Shown: piece after piece, positions 1-10,622 of the stretch
How positions within the stretch are numbered: position 1 is the stretch's first letter
Layout: the number at the start of each line of letters is the position of its first letter
Source: Rikenellaceae bacterium
Lineage (GTDB): Bacteria > Bacteroidota > Bacteroidia > Bacteroidales > Rikenellaceae
DNA length: 64,000 nt
NCBI GenBank assembly: GCA_015059715.1
Contig: SUZV01000001.1
Span: 180,948 to 244,947 of the forward strand
Direction: 5' to 3'
Made by a program: the position numbers and the translations under genes
The notes under the pieces: generated by a model
Databases searched by the model: none
What the model was told of the DNA's origin: nothing
Seen by the model: the letters and a program-made list of their open reading frames with translations, nothing else

Positions 1-1609
1 TGTCGGCATCCTCGGCAGCATACTCCGCAACACGCTCGATACCAACCATATCCATAGTTATCTGCTTTGTCCCCTTGCCTATGAGCGTCTCGATAGATAT
101 GGGGCGATAGTTAAGGTATCGCTCGGCGAGAAAGTCCATGTTGTGGCGCGACTCGGAGTCTATGAGGTAGTGCAGCAGCATAGTATCTATCTTGCTGCCA
201 CGCACCTCGATGCCCAAGTTGCGAAGTACCATAATGTCGAACTTAATATTTTGCCCTATCTTTGAGATATCCTCGCTCTCGAAGAGTGGGCGTAGCACCT
301 CGGCATACTGCACTCTATTTTCGTTGTTAAATGGCAGATACCACGCCTCGCCCCTCTCTGCGGCAAACGACATACCCACGATGTTACTATTTATAGGGTC
401 AAGACCCGTAGTCTCGGTGTCGAAACAAAATTCGCTGTACCTTGAAAGCGTGGCGCACACCTCGCTGAGCTCCTCGACACTATGTATTATGTGGTAGTTA
501 TGGGGTGTATTGGCTATAGTGCCAATCTCGGGTGTGGCAACATCGTCGGCTACCGCCTGAGCCTCTGTTGTTGTGCTAACCTCTGCGGATATCTCCGATG
601 TGGTAGGGGTGTCGAATAGTGCGAAGAGGTCGCCCTGACCCTCAAGGCTTGCGCGACGCTTGGCCTCTGCCTTGCTACGCGACACCTCCTGCATCTGTAT
701 CTGTGGCTCCTGATGCACACCTTGGCTCACAGGTGCGATGGGTGCAACATTCTCTAAGTCGCGCAGAAAGGATGAGAAGTTTAGCTCGCTATACAACCCC
801 CTCAGCTCGGTATAGTTCGGCTCGCATATCTCGAACTCGGTGGCGACAAAGTCGATAGGCACATCGGTGCATATTGTCGTAAGCCTCTTGGCTAAGAGGA
901 GTTTGTCGCCCCACTCGGCAATATTCTTACCCGTCTTACCACCTATGGCTGCGGCGTTGGCCAAGATATTCTCCACCTCGCCCCACTCACGAACTAACTT
1001 CGAGGCACCCTTCTCGCCTATGCCTGGCACTCCAGGGATGTTGTCGGCACTATCGCCCCAGAGGGCCAAGATGTCACGTACCAATCTCGGGTCCGAGATG
1101 CCATACTTCTGCTTGATAGCCTCCTTGTCGACAATCTCTGTAGCATCGCCCTTCTGTCTGTAAATTACGCAGTTATCGTCAACAAGCTGGCCGTAGTCCT
1201 TGTCTGGCGTGACCATAAATACGTTGTAGCCAGCCTCTGCGCCGCGCTTGGCTAACGTGCCGATAACATCGTCGGCCTCGTAGCCTGCAACCTCAAGGAT
1301 GGGTATGCGCATAGCCTCAAGTAGACGCTTTACGTAGGGCACCGAGAGGATGATATCCTCGGGCGTAGGGGGGCGGTTAGCCTTATACTCTGGGAACATC
1401 TCGCGGCGGAAGCAGCCTCCAGGGGGGTCAAATGCAACACCTATAAGGTCGGGTTTTTCGCGGCGAAGTATATCGCGAAGGAACTTCGTAAGGCCAAATA
1501 TCACCGAGGTATTTAGTCCGCTGCGACTACGCATAGGTCGCCCCATAAAGGCGTAGTAGTATTTGAATATCAATGCATAGGCATCGATAAGGTATAGGCT
1601 TTGGCGCAT
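1..1609 (-). CDS. polA: DNA polymerase I, N-terminal part including 5'-3' exonuclease domain (partial; continues off the left edge)
   Basis: Minus-strand reading from 1609 gives MRQSLYLIDAYALIFKYYYAFMGRPMRSRSGLNTSVIFGLTKFLRDILRREKPDLIGVAFDPPGG, typical of the PolA 5'-nuclease N-terminus; open to the window edge. Confidence 0.93.
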   Translation of the reverse strand, partial: MRQSLYLIDAYALIFKYYYAFMGRPMRSRSGLNTSVIFGLTKFLRDILRREKPDLIGVAFDPPGGCFRREMFPEYKANRPPTPEDIILSVPYVKRLLEAMRIPILEVAGYEADDVIGTLAKRGAEAGYNVFMVTPDKDYGQLVDDNCVIYRQKGDATEIVDKEAIKQKYGISDPRLVRDILALWGDSADNIPGVPGIGEKGASKLVREWGEVENILANAAAIGGKTGKNIAEWGDKLLLAKRLTTICTDVPIDFVATEFEICEPNYTELRGLYSELNFSSFLRDLENVAPIAPVSQGVHQEPQIQMQEVSRSKAEAKRRASLEGQGDLFALFDTPTTSEISAEVSTTTEAQAVADDVATPEIGTIANTPHNYHIIHSVEELSEVCATLSRYSEFCFDTETTGLDPINSNIVGMSFAAERGEAWYLPFNNENRVQYAEVLRPLFESEDISKIGQNIKFDIMVLRNLGIEVRGSKIDTMLLHYLIDSESRHNMDFLAERYLNYRPISIETLIGKGTKQITMDMVGIERVAEYAAEDAD

Positions 1610-1757
1610 AGTGCTTTAGTTAGTGCGTGTAAGCAATTTTCGATTTTCTGGTGCTCTGCACCTCCCTTTGATAAGGGAGGCTTTGCGTTGTATATGCAGA
1701 GTCTATGTCTACCCTTTAGCCCCACTTATATAGGCTTTGGCGCATGCTCTTTTAGCG

Positions 1758-2210
1758 TTAAAAGTTATCCGTAGCGTACCACTCGGCATAGGATGTGGCA
1801 GTCTCATGGAGCTTGAGCGAGTGAAGCTCTATATCGTCGGGCAGAGCCTCAAGAAGTCGCTCGGCAAAGTCCGAGAGCATATTCTCGCACGTAGGCTGGT
1901 AGTCGGTGAGCACAATCTTCGAGAAGCGGAAGCTCACAGCCTCGCACACCTCCTTAGCCTCGGGAGTATTGCGCATAATAAAGGCGTGGTCAAGAGGCTC
2001 GACAATCTGCTCGTTGACGATGCGCTTAAGTATTCCGAAGTCCATAACCATACCGAGCTTCGGAGAGTCGGGGTTGCGCTCAGGCTCGCCCTTAACCGTG
2101 ACGAAGAGTCGGTATGAGTGGCCGTGAATCTCGCGACATAGACCATCGTAGCCCTCAAGTGAGTGTGCCGCCTCGAAAGAAAACTCTTTTGTAAGTCGTA
2201 TTACTGACAT
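1758..2210 (-). CDS. queD: 6-carboxy-5,6,7,8-tetrahydropterin synthase family (QueD)
   Basis: ORF MSVIRLTKEFSFEAAHSLEGYDGLCREIHGHSYRLFV...; AAH and HGHSY zinc-ligand motifs. Confidence 0.9.
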   Translation of the reverse strand: MSVIRLTKEFSFEAAHSLEGYDGLCREIHGHSYRLFVTVKGEPERNPDSPKLGMVMDFGILKRIVNEQIVEPLDHAFIMRNTPEAKEVCEAVSFRFSKIVLTDYQPTCENMLSDFAERLLEALPDDIELHSLKLHETATSYAEWYATDNF

Positions 2211-2389
2211 TGTATAATCTATTTATTATTGTTATCACATAGTTGTCTACTACAAAGATACGCTATTTATTAATATAAATAGGCGGTAGCGAGAGATTTT
2301 TTTAATACCCTGCATCTATATATCTCAATATGGGCCACCCACACAGCGCAGGTAGCCCATAATGCTTGCTTACTCTCCTCTCTGCGAGG

Positions 2390-4084
2390 TTAGAACCTTA
2401 CGCCGAAGGTCAGCACCGCAATGTGGCGATTTGTCGTCGAGTTATATACTCTGCTCTCGATATTTTGCTCTGGGTCCTCGCTGTCGATAGCGTAGAAGGT
2501 CTGGTAACCTGTGTACTTCGTTGTACCATACTGGTAGGCTAAGTCGAGGTATATATAGCTATTAAACTTAATACCAAAACCTGCGGTGGCGTACCACTGC
2601 TCGGTAGGTATCGAGTGCGAGGCTATGATATCCTTGTAACCCTCGCGAAGTGTTGAGCCGCTCCAGATATAACCTACACGCACAGGGAGGAATGGCAGAA
2701 TGTAGGCCTCGGCACCGACACGCAGTGTGTTGCTGCCCTTGAAGAGCTCCTTATTAGTGCCCGTATAGCTTAGGCCCATTATGGGTGAGTGCTGTAGGCG
2801 TGTAGACTGATACCAGCTACGCTCGTAGTCGGCCGAGACGATGATGCGCTTAAGAAGCGTAACGGCTACACCCGTAAGCAGGCGCGATGGACTGCGGAAC
2901 CTCCAAGCGTTAGGACCTACATCCTCCCAAATAGGGGTGCTTACATCGTCATACATATAGCCTCTTGGGCCGATATCGTAGTCTTCGGGGTTATCACCTG
3001 CACTATATGTGCTCGACCACATATTGCCACCATAGCGTATGGCAACATCGTAGTAGGTGGGGGTGTGGTAGGCAATACCTATGCGAAGCCAATCTACGGG
3101 GCGTGCCGTAGCACCTATCTTGAAGTTAAAACCCGTACCCGAGAGACGTGTGCGCTGCATATAGTTCATATAGATTAACTGGTAGGGCATTGCATCGCCC
3201 GAAGGTAGTGTCTCCTCGGTGTAGATATAGTCCTCGCCATAGAACACCTCGCGGCGATAGCTGAGCGTCTGTATGCCCAGCGAAGCACCTACATAGAAGC
3301 GGTCGCTAAGGTTGAAGCCTGCGGTGATGGCGTACTCACCGAGCGAACCTCGTGTCTCGACAGACGAGTACTGGTCCACCTCGGCATCTGGGTGGATACG
3401 GTCGATAAACCACCCCTGGTCATCCTTGTTCGTAAGTCCATTCTTATAGGCCAATACTGCACCCCAGTAGAATGGGTCGCTCCCGAAACTCATTGTCCCA
3501 TCATCCTTAGTAGTTAGGCCGTCAACGTTAGCAAGCGTGCAGAAGACGTTGGCAAGGCTATTGGTGGCGGGGTTGCCAATTGATGCGATAAGCGTGTTGC
3601 GGTTAAAGTCGGCAATGCGGTTATAGGTCACACCGAAGTTGATATTCGTAAGTGTCCCTGTACCCTTATAGGCCGTAAAGATACCTCCAAAGCTCGACAG
3701 ACCAAAACGCTCCGAGTGGTCCGAGAATGTCTGGTCATGCTTCGGAGTGCCAACAGGATAGAACGCATCGCTATTGGCCGTCGGAGTCTTGCTAAACTGC
3801 ATCATCAACGAGATATTGAGGTCGCTCTGGACATACATGCCTATTCCCGCAGGGTTGAGCGATGCCGAGATCATATCTGCTCCCAAGGCCGTAAAGGCGT
3901 TACCCATAGCCATAGAGCGTGCCGTACCATAGTTGTGCGACGTAAACGAGAGCTCGTAGAGGTCGTACCAGCCTAATATATCATTATTTAGAGTCGTGCC
4001 GCCAAAGTCTACGCTCTGTCCGCGTGACGTGTTTGTCACAAGGCTCAGAACTGCGATAGCGAGTATGGTGCAAAGTCGTTTCAT
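2390..4084 (-). CDS. Outer membrane protein, OmpP1/FadL-like beta-barrel
   Basis: Signal peptide, 'ARSMAMGNAFTALGADMISASLNPAGIGMY' typical of the OmpP1/FadL/PorV-like family, C-terminal aromatic strand ending in F. Confidence 0.75.
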   Translation of the reverse strand: MKRLCTILAIAVLSLVTNTSRGQSVDFGGTTLNNDILGWYDLYELSFTSHNYGTARSMAMGNAFTALGADMISASLNPAGIGMYVQSDLNISLMMQFSKTPTANSDAFYPVGTPKHDQTFSDHSERFGLSSFGGIFTAYKGTGTLTNINFGVTYNRIADFNRNTLIASIGNPATNSLANVFCTLANVDGLTTKDDGTMSFGSDPFYWGAVLAYKNGLTNKDDQGWFIDRIHPDAEVDQYSSVETRGSLGEYAITAGFNLSDRFYVGASLGIQTLSYRREVFYGEDYIYTEETLPSGDAMPYQLIYMNYMQRTRLSGTGFNFKIGATARPVDWLRIGIAYHTPTYYDVAIRYGGNMWSSTYSAGDNPEDYDIGPRGYMYDDVSTPIWEDVGPNAWRFRSPSRLLTGVAVTLLKRIIVSADYERSWYQSTRLQHSPIMGLSYTGTNKELFKGSNTLRVGAEAYILPFLPVRVGYIWSGSTLREGYKDIIASHSIPTEQWYATAGFGIKFNSYIYLDLAYQYGTTKYTGYQTFYAIDSEDPEQNIESRVYNSTTNRHIAVLTFGVRF

Positions 4085-4108
4085 ATGATAAAGATTATAA
4101 TTTCCAGA

Positions 4109-5305
4109 TTATCGGCGTGATGATGTCGTGCCTCCTACGCGACCACCGCCGCTGCTGCCAGTGCGTGTGCCACCAGAGAAGCCTCCGCTACCTCTATTTC
4201 CCTCGATAGTCGTTGCCGCCTTAGCCTCATTTGTCCTGTTCGACTGGCGATAGTTATTACTGCGCTCTCTATACTGAGTGCTCTGCTGTGTACGATTAGT
4301 CGTTGTGCCACTAACGCGGCCAGCAGAGCTATTGGTGCTGCCATTATAGCGGTTCGTAGGCCTTGTCTTGCTCTGGTTTATGCCCGTTGAGGTTGCTCCA
4401 GAGTGCGCTGGACGACCACTCTCGTAGTTACCCCTTATGCCGCCACCATAGTTGCGGTTAGAGGTTGGCGATGTATAGCGCGATGCCGAGTTACGACGAT
4501 CGTCATACTTGCCATGATGCTCGCCTCCGTGATGGTGTGGAGGACGTGGTGGATAGTAGCCAGGATAGTAGCCAGGATAGTAGCCAGGGTAGTACCCAGG
4601 GTAGTACCCAGGATAATAACCAGGATAGTAGCCTGGATAGAAGCCAGGACCCCAATAGAAGCCGTAGCAGATAGTCCAGTTCCAGTCGTACCACGAGTAG
4701 TGTGGATAGCCCCACCAGGTGTGGTAGAAGGGGGCGGTATATATATTCCAGCCATAGTTCCATGGCGATGAGTAGATGCCAAAGGTTACATTTGTAGCTC
4801 CCCACGAACCAAACATCGAGGTGATATACTTCGGCTCGACCCACACCTGATCGCCCGACACCATAATGTTATAGTATGCAGGGTCGTAGGCCGTAGCAAA
4901 GTACATAGCATCGTTGGTGGCTAAATTGTAGTAGCTCGATGGTAGCTTGTACGTAGGAGAGTTAAAACCATATAGGCGGCGTGCGTACGCGCTCTCGTAG
5001 TCATCGGCAACGATAGAGTTATACGAGGGCGAGTCGTCTAATGTGGCGTAGTACTGCTGCTCGGCATTGTTGGCATTGGCCTCGGCCATGCGAGCCTCCC
5101 ACATTGCCTGTCGTGCCTCAGCCTCGGCCCTATCTGCCTCAGCCTTAGCCTTAAGCTCGATGGCTACCTGCTCGCGATTGTTGTCGCGATACAAATCGCT
5201 CGACCCGTATGACGATGAGCTGAGCATAGCCGTACAACCACCTAAGAGCAGCGTGCTAAGCGATAATGCTATGATGTAAAGTGATTTTCTCATACGATTA
5301 CTCAT
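4109..5305 (-). CDS. Low-complexity lipoprotein with YPGY tandem repeats and Gly/Ser/Arg/Asn-rich C-terminus
   Basis: Lipobox-like LLLGGC, Ala/Glu-rich helical segment, (PGYY)n repeat, disordered RGG-like tail. Confidence 0.7.
   Translation of the reverse strand: MSNRMRKSLYIIALSLSTLLLGGCTAMLSSSSYGSSDLYRDNNREQVAIELKAKAEADRAEAEARQAMWEARMAEANANNAEQQYYATLDDSPSYNSIVADDYESAYARRLYGFNSPTYKLPSSYYNLATNDAMYFATAYDPAYYNIMVSGDQVWVEPKYITSMFGSWGATNVTFGIYSSPWNYGWNIYTAPFYHTWWGYPHYSWYDWNWTICYGFYWGPGFYPGYYPGYYPGYYPGYYPGYYPGYYPGYYPPRPPHHHGGEHHGKYDDRRNSASRYTSPTSNRNYGGGIRGNYESGRPAHSGATSTGINQSKTRPTNRYNGSTNSSAGRVSGTTTNRTQQSTQYRERSNNYRQSNRTNEAKAATTIEGNRGSGGFSGGTRTGSSGGGRVGGTTSSRR
4551..4650 (-). repeat. 12-bp tandem coding repeat encoding Tyr-Pro-Gly-Tyr units
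   Basis: About eight copies of a ggatagtagcca-like unit; encoded YPGYYPGYYPGYYPGYYPGY. Confidence 0.9.
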
Positions 5306-5531
5306 TTTTTTAGGATATCCTATAATTAAGTAAATATCTCTTAAGGGAGGTCCCTTTTTCGGTCGCTATTTATATCCCCTCTCGTTAACAAATATACTAC
5401 ATATCGGTATCTGTTAGTCACAAAGATACACATTCTTTTAATATATATAACCAAAACAGAGGTGAAATGTAAAAATTAGGGGGTCAAACGCCTAAATCTA
5501 TCATTAAACCTGCTCTATGGCTTCGGCCGTA

Positions 5532-6140
5532 CTACTTATCGTCGCTACAAACCTCGCGGCGGTTCTTTAGCGCGTGAGTAATGGTCAGCTCGTCAACATA
5601 CTCAAGTTCATCTCCAAATCCTATGCCGCGAGCGATGGTCGTGACTTTAACATCGGGGAAGGCCTTGAGGCGGTTGAGTAGGTAGAAGAGCGTCGTCTCG
5701 CCCTCGACAGAGGTGGAGATGGCGATGATAACCTCGCGAACTGTACCCGTGAGGAGCTTGTCGGCCAGAAGGTCTATCTTTAAATCCGAAGGCCCTATGC
5801 CCTGCATGGGCGAGATAACTCCGCCTAAAATGTGGTAGATGCCCTGATACTGTCCCGTATTCTCTATCGACATAAGGTCCTGCACCTGCTCAACAACGCA
5901 GATGGTTGAGTGGTCGCGACGGCTATCGGCGCATATTGGACATATATCGCTATCCGACAGATTGTTGCAGCTCGTGCAGTAGCGCACATCGTGACGAAAC
6001 TTCGAGATACTCTCCGAGAGTGAGTCTACAACATCTGGCTCAAGACGAAGAATATGCATAGCCAAGCGCAGGGCTGTACGACGACCAATGCCTGGAAGTC
6101 GCTGAAGCTCACTACATACATTATCCAAGAGTCGTGACAT
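5532..6140 (-). CDS. recR: Recombination mediator protein RecR
   Basis: MSRLLDNVCSELQRLPGIGRRTALRLAMHIL...; C4 zinc finger CTSCNNLSDSDICPIC; Toprim VVEQVQDLMSIE. Start chosen at internal Met rather than the ORF start at 6221. Confidence 0.93.
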   Translation of the reverse strand: MSRLLDNVCSELQRLPGIGRRTALRLAMHILRLEPDVVDSLSESISKFRHDVRYCTSCNNLSDSDICPICADSRRDHSTICVVEQVQDLMSIENTGQYQGIYHILGGVISPMQGIGPSDLKIDLLADKLLTGTVREVIIAISTSVEGETTLFYLLNRLKAFPDVKVTTIARGIGFGDELEYVDELTITHALKNRREVCSDDK

Positions 6141-6168
6141 CGAGTATACCCTTTTACCTATTAGACTA

Positions 6169-6987
6169 CTATATAAGCTCGATGGCCGAGTTGCGTATCC
6201 ACCCCTTCTCGCCATCGGCAAAGATTATCTCTGACCACTCGCCATGGCTACGCGATATGCGAACAGTGACACCCTGCGAGGGCTGACGTATAATCTTCGA
6301 TGCACTATCGGGCGAGGCGTGTACTGGAGTGGTGTCGTTGCACAGCACTACGGCGCGGTTGTCATTTAGTACTGCGTAGTGGCTTGATGTGGCAAGCAGC
6401 GTGCTGAGAAGAAAGCATAGTGCCACAACAATAGATGTAAAGAAGCTCGCCTTACGCAGCGCGATGCGCTCCGAGAGTAGATAAATCATAACAAGCGTGA
6501 GCGTGCAGGCAAACATAATAATCGACACTATCGTCCAACCATTAGTGGTCATCATATTGCGCAGTCCGTGCCAGAGCGTCGTGATAAAGCTCTGCGGTAC
6601 GCCATCCGTATCGTTAGTATGGTCTACGGCAAGCTCCAAATTGTAGCGAGCATCCTCCATTGCAGGGTTAAGCCTCAAGGCGCGGTGGTAGTTGAGCACA
6701 GCATAGCCAAGCTCGCCACCCGAGAAGGGGCGCGAAAGCGTCGGTTGCTGGCCCTGCTTAAAGTAGGCATTGGCGAGGTTGTAATATACGTCATCCGAGG
6801 CCTCGCCCAAGAGGATAATCTGATTGAATGAGTCAATGGCCGTGGCGTAGTCCCTATTTTCGTAGGCCTCAATGCCATCGTGCCAGTGTGCCTGTGCCGT
6901 AGTGCGAGCGTCTGCACCTAATAGTTGTGTCGGTAGCAGCACAATGCCCACCACAGCAAAGAGAGTGTAAAATATTGCTCGTTTCAT
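6169..6987 (-). CDS. batE: BatE-like TPR protein with C-terminal SH3 domain
   Basis: Signal peptide, TPR repeats, TM segments, SH3-like C-terminus; directly downstream of a BatD-like gene. Confidence 0.75.
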   Translation of the reverse strand: MKRAIFYTLFAVVGIVLLPTQLLGADARTTAQAHWHDGIEAYENRDYATAIDSFNQIILLGEASDDVYYNLANAYFKQGQQPTLSRPFSGGELGYAVLNYHRALRLNPAMEDARYNLELAVDHTNDTDGVPQSFITTLWHGLRNMMTTNGWTIVSIIMFACTLTLVMIYLLSERIALRKASFFTSIVVALCFLLSTLLATSSHYAVLNDNRAVVLCNDTTPVHASPDSASKIIRQPSQGVTVRISRSHGEWSEIIFADGEKGWIRNSAIELI

Positions 6988-7026
6988 ATCTGTATCTATG
7001 CAAATTTTGCCATTATACTTTGGCGA

Positions 7027-8832
7027 TTAACGTTTTACCGCCTCCTCGATTTTCGATATCACATCTATCGCATTGGCATATACCTCGTCCATCTCACCTT
7101 CGGCCGATGGGGCGTACTGCGCCTCCTCGGAGCGAGTGATGATATCGCAGAAGCTCTCGGCAACCGTAGCCGTGACGTTACGCCTATAGAGCTCCTCACG
7201 GATGGTCTCCTTCGTGAGGTTCGAGACAGGAATGTTAAACTTATCGCTTATATATCCCCACATTGCGCGGAGCATCTCCTCGTAGAAGTCGTGGCGACGA
7301 CCCTCCTTCATCGAGCGTTCTGCCATACGCAGGCGTTGTACTGCAACCTTGTCGGCACGCTTCATACGACGCGCCACGATATTACGGTTATCGCGGATAC
7401 GCTTGCGAAGAAGCAGATATACCACGATAAATATCGATGCGCAGAGCACCATTATAAGCCAGTAGCTCGGACTGAGAACAAACGAGGCTGCCGCGCGGTG
7501 TGCCAGTTTGCCCGTATGTATAAAGCGTATGTCGCGGTCAAGCTGGCGCATAGTCGTGGCGTAGTTGGTGAGGCCTCCGCCGCTAATAATGGGTGTCGTG
7601 CTTACGCTACCATCATCAAGGACTCGTATCGTCGCCTGCTCGGTGGCGAGAGTGTGGTACTGACCTGTCGAGGGGTCGAAGTAGCTAAACTCGATAGGCT
7701 CGATGGTAAACTCTCCGGGCGAGCGTGCTACGAATGGGTAGGTATAGGTTATGCTTCCCGAGGTGTTGTTCGACGTAACCTTGATATTGTCTATAACCTT
7801 GGTGTCGTAGACCTCGAAGGACTCGGGGAGCAAAACGCGTGGCGCACTGAGGAACTTAAGATTGCCACTGCCCGAGATGGTGAGCTCTATCTGGTCGGCA
7901 GAGTTACTCTCAATCTGGCTATTTGGCATCTTGGCATTGAGCTTAAAGCTTCCAACAGCACCATTAAACGACGCTGGTGCTCCTGCAGGGAACTCCTTGA
8001 CCTTGATGCTAACAGGGGGACTCTCCAGCTGGCGCGTTACGTGGTAGATGTCGTGACCGCCAAAGAAGATGTTCCTATTACGCTTGCTCTCGACAAATAC
8101 CTGAGCGCGAGCTGTAAGCTTAGCCGCAGGGATGACGATAGCGCCGCTCTGCTGTGGCGAGAGGAGCATCTCGACGAGTTTATAGGCCTCGTAGACACCG
8201 CCATTGTACTCCACACGAGTGGGCGTATTGTCGAAAGAGAGCTCCTGTGACCAGAAACCATCGAACGGGGGTATAGAGACGTTGTCGATATTGTCGATGC
8301 TGGCGCGAGTGTATAGTATCAGCGAGGCACGCATAGACTCTCCCTTATAAAGCTCCGTCTCAGAGACCTTAAGGCGCAGCAAGATGTCATCCTTGCCCAC
8401 GAGATTCTCGGGGTTCTGACCCTGCTCGGCTTTGCTCTTCGTCTCTGTAACGGCCTCGATAAGCAGTGGGTTGGTACGATACTCCTTATCCTTGACCTTG
8501 ACGGTTGCCGAGCCTATGGTATGCTTGCCTGCCGAGGTGGCGATAAGTACATAGGTGTAGGTACACTCGTAGCTCGACGACTGGTGGCCGTTGATAAACT
8601 GTACCGAGTGTCCCGTAGATACCGATGGGCCTGCTACAACATCAAAACCCTCAAACCCTGGGGCTGTGAAGCTATTCCTATCGGGCTCGGCATCGACCTT
8701 AAACTCTACACGAAAGGCCTCGCCTACGGCGATAGGGCTCGGGGCATCGACACTAAACGATACCTGCGCACTGAGCGTATAGCTACAAAGTAGTAGCGCA
8801 ACTGTGAGTGTTAATCTTAGTAATTGTTTCAT
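7027..8832 (-). CDS. batD: BatD-like oxygen tolerance protein
   Basis: MKQLLRLTLTVALLLCSYTLSAQVSFSVDAPSPIAVGEAFRVEFKVDAEP...; BatD architecture with C-terminal TM and cytoplasmic helical region. Confidence 0.85.
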   Translation of the reverse strand: MKQLLRLTLTVALLLCSYTLSAQVSFSVDAPSPIAVGEAFRVEFKVDAEPDRNSFTAPGFEGFDVVAGPSVSTGHSVQFINGHQSSSYECTYTYVLIATSAGKHTIGSATVKVKDKEYRTNPLLIEAVTETKSKAEQGQNPENLVGKDDILLRLKVSETELYKGESMRASLILYTRASIDNIDNVSIPPFDGFWSQELSFDNTPTRVEYNGGVYEAYKLVEMLLSPQQSGAIVIPAAKLTARAQVFVESKRNRNIFFGGHDIYHVTRQLESPPVSIKVKEFPAGAPASFNGAVGSFKLNAKMPNSQIESNSADQIELTISGSGNLKFLSAPRVLLPESFEVYDTKVIDNIKVTSNNTSGSITYTYPFVARSPGEFTIEPIEFSYFDPSTGQYHTLATEQATIRVLDDGSVSTTPIISGGGLTNYATTMRQLDRDIRFIHTGKLAHRAAASFVLSPSYWLIMVLCASIFIVVYLLLRKRIRDNRNIVARRMKRADKVAVQRLRMAERSMKEGRRHDFYEEMLRAMWGYISDKFNIPVSNLTKETIREELYRRNVTATVAESFCDIITRSEEAQYAPSAEGEMDEVYANAIDVISKIEEAVKR

Positions 8833-8974
8833 TACAATGCTCTCTTCATCCTTATTCAGATGTCTGTATAACGCCACATTATGGCCGTTTATTGTCGTAA
8901 GTCGTATGTTACGACATAAGTGGGGCTGACCAAATACCATTCAGTCAACCCCCATATATTGCCGTTACTATGCT

Positions 8975-10588
8975 TTAGTGTGCAAAGTCGGCAAAGAAGT
9001 CATTGCCCTTATCATCTACAATGATGAAGGCTGGGAAGTTCTCAACATAAATCTTGCGTACTGCCTCCATGCCAAGCTCCTCGAAGTCAACAACCTCGAC
9101 ACTCTTGATTGAGTTCTTTGCAAGAATTGCCGCAGGACCACCAATAGAGCCAAGGTAGAAACCTCCGTTAGCCTTACATGCATCGGTTACCTGCTGCGAG
9201 CGGTTGCCCTTAGCCACCATTACCAACGAGCCTCCTGCCTTCTGGAAGAGGTCTACGTATGAGTCCATACGTCCCGCTGTGGTAGGACCAAATGAGCCTG
9301 AGGCCATGCCTGATGGAGTCTTCGCTGGTCCTGCATAGTACACAGGGTGATTCTTGAAGTACTCGGGCATAGGCTTACCCTCATCGAGCATCTGCTTGAT
9401 GCGTGCGTGGGCAATATCGCGTGCCACAACCAACGTACCCTTAAGGTTGAGGCGTGTCTTGATAGGATACTTAGACAATATCTGGCGAACCTTATCCATG
9501 CCCTCGTCAAGGTCGATATCTACGGCTGGCGACATTGCTGGTGCCTCGGCAGGAAGGAAACGTGCAGGGTTCTTCTCAAGCTGCTCAAGGAAGATACCCT
9601 CGGGGGTAATCTTTGCCTTGATATTACGGTCTGCCGAGCAGCTAACACCGATAGCTACGGGGCATGAGGCAGCGTGGCGTGGTGCGCGGATGACACGTAC
9701 ATCGTGTACGTAGTACTTGCCACCAAACTGTGCGCCGAGGCCTATCTCCTGGCATATCTTCTCTACCTTAGCCTCCCACTCAAGGTCGCGGAAGCAACGG
9801 CCGCCCTCGTTACCCGAAGTTGGAAGTGCGTCAAGATAGCCTGCCGAGGCCTTCTTGACCGTAGATAGACACATCTCGGCCGATGTGCCACCAATGCAGA
9901 TTGCCAAGTGGTATGGGGGGCATGCCGACGTGCCAAGGTCAAGGATATGCTTCTTAATGAAGGCTGTGAGCGACTCCTCGTTAAGAAGTGCCTTAGTCTG
10001 CTGGTAGAGGAAGGTCTTGTTGGCCGAGCCTCCACCCTTAGTGATGAACAAGAACTCGTACTCCATACCTGGGTGACCTGCATAGATGTCAATCTGTGCT
10101 GGAAGGTTCGTCGCTGAGTTCTTCTCTTCGGTCATCGTGAAGGGGACAACCTGCGAGTAGCGTAGGTTGCGCTCCTTGTATGTCTCGTAAACACCGCGTG
10201 AGATGCACTCTGCATCGTTTGCACCAGTATATACATCCTCGCCCTTGTGGCCGATGCATATTGCTGTACCTGTATCCTGGCAGGTGGGTAGCTCGCCCTC
10301 GGCAGCTACACACTGGTTCATAAGCATCGTGTATGCAACAAACTTGTCGTTGTCCGTAGCCTCGGGGTCGGCAAGGATGTTTGATAGCTTCTGAAGATGT
10401 GATGCTCGCAAGTAGAACGATACATCGCTATAGGCCTCCTTTGCCAATAGCTCAAGACCCTTAGGATCAACCTTCAAAATCTTACGTCCGTCGCACTCAA
10501 CAACCTTAACGTACTCCTTTGTCAAAAGGCGGTACTCCGTCTTATCCTCCTGGATAGGAAACGGCTCCTGATAGATAAATTCAGCCAT
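8975..10588 (-). CDS. Fumarate hydratase, class I (Fe-S dependent)
   Basis: [48 protein letters not shown] motifs of class I fumarases. Confidence 0.93.
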   Translation of the reverse strand: MAEFIYQEPFPIQEDKTEYRLLTKEYVKVVECDGRKILKVDPKGLELLAKEAYSDVSFYLRASHLQKLSNILADPEATDNDKFVAYTMLMNQCVAAEGELPTCQDTGTAICIGHKGEDVYTGANDAECISRGVYETYKERNLRYSQVVPFTMTEEKNSATNLPAQIDIYAGHPGMEYEFLFITKGGGSANKTFLYQQTKALLNEESLTAFIKKHILDLGTSACPPYHLAICIGGTSAEMCLSTVKKASAGYLDALPTSGNEGGRCFRDLEWEAKVEKICQEIGLGAQFGGKYYVHDVRVIRAPRHAASCPVAIGVSCSADRNIKAKITPEGIFLEQLEKNPARFLPAEAPAMSPAVDIDLDEGMDKVRQILSKYPIKTRLNLKGTLVVARDIAHARIKQMLDEGKPMPEYFKNHPVYYAGPAKTPSGMASGSFGPTTAGRMDSYVDLFQKAGGSLVMVAKGNRSQQVTDACKANGGFYLGSIGGPAAILAKNSIKSVEVVDFEELGMEAVRKIYVENFPAFIIVDDKGNDFFADFAH

Positions 10589-10622
10589 ACTATAAATCTT
10601 AGTTTTTATTGTTTGTACTCGA

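Noticed and set aside
4551-4650. CRISPR-like regular repeat
   Set aside because: 12-bp period inside an ORF with no spacers; it is a protein-coding tandem repeat.
4403-4844. Several repetitive ORFs in alternative frames (RIVARIV, SQDSSQD, LLSWLLSWVL)
   Set aside because: All are other frames of the 12-bp YPGY coding repeat.
7291-8250. 319-aa plus-strand ORF
   Set aside because: Entirely antisense to batD; sequence is a shadow reading with no family resemblance or signal of its own.
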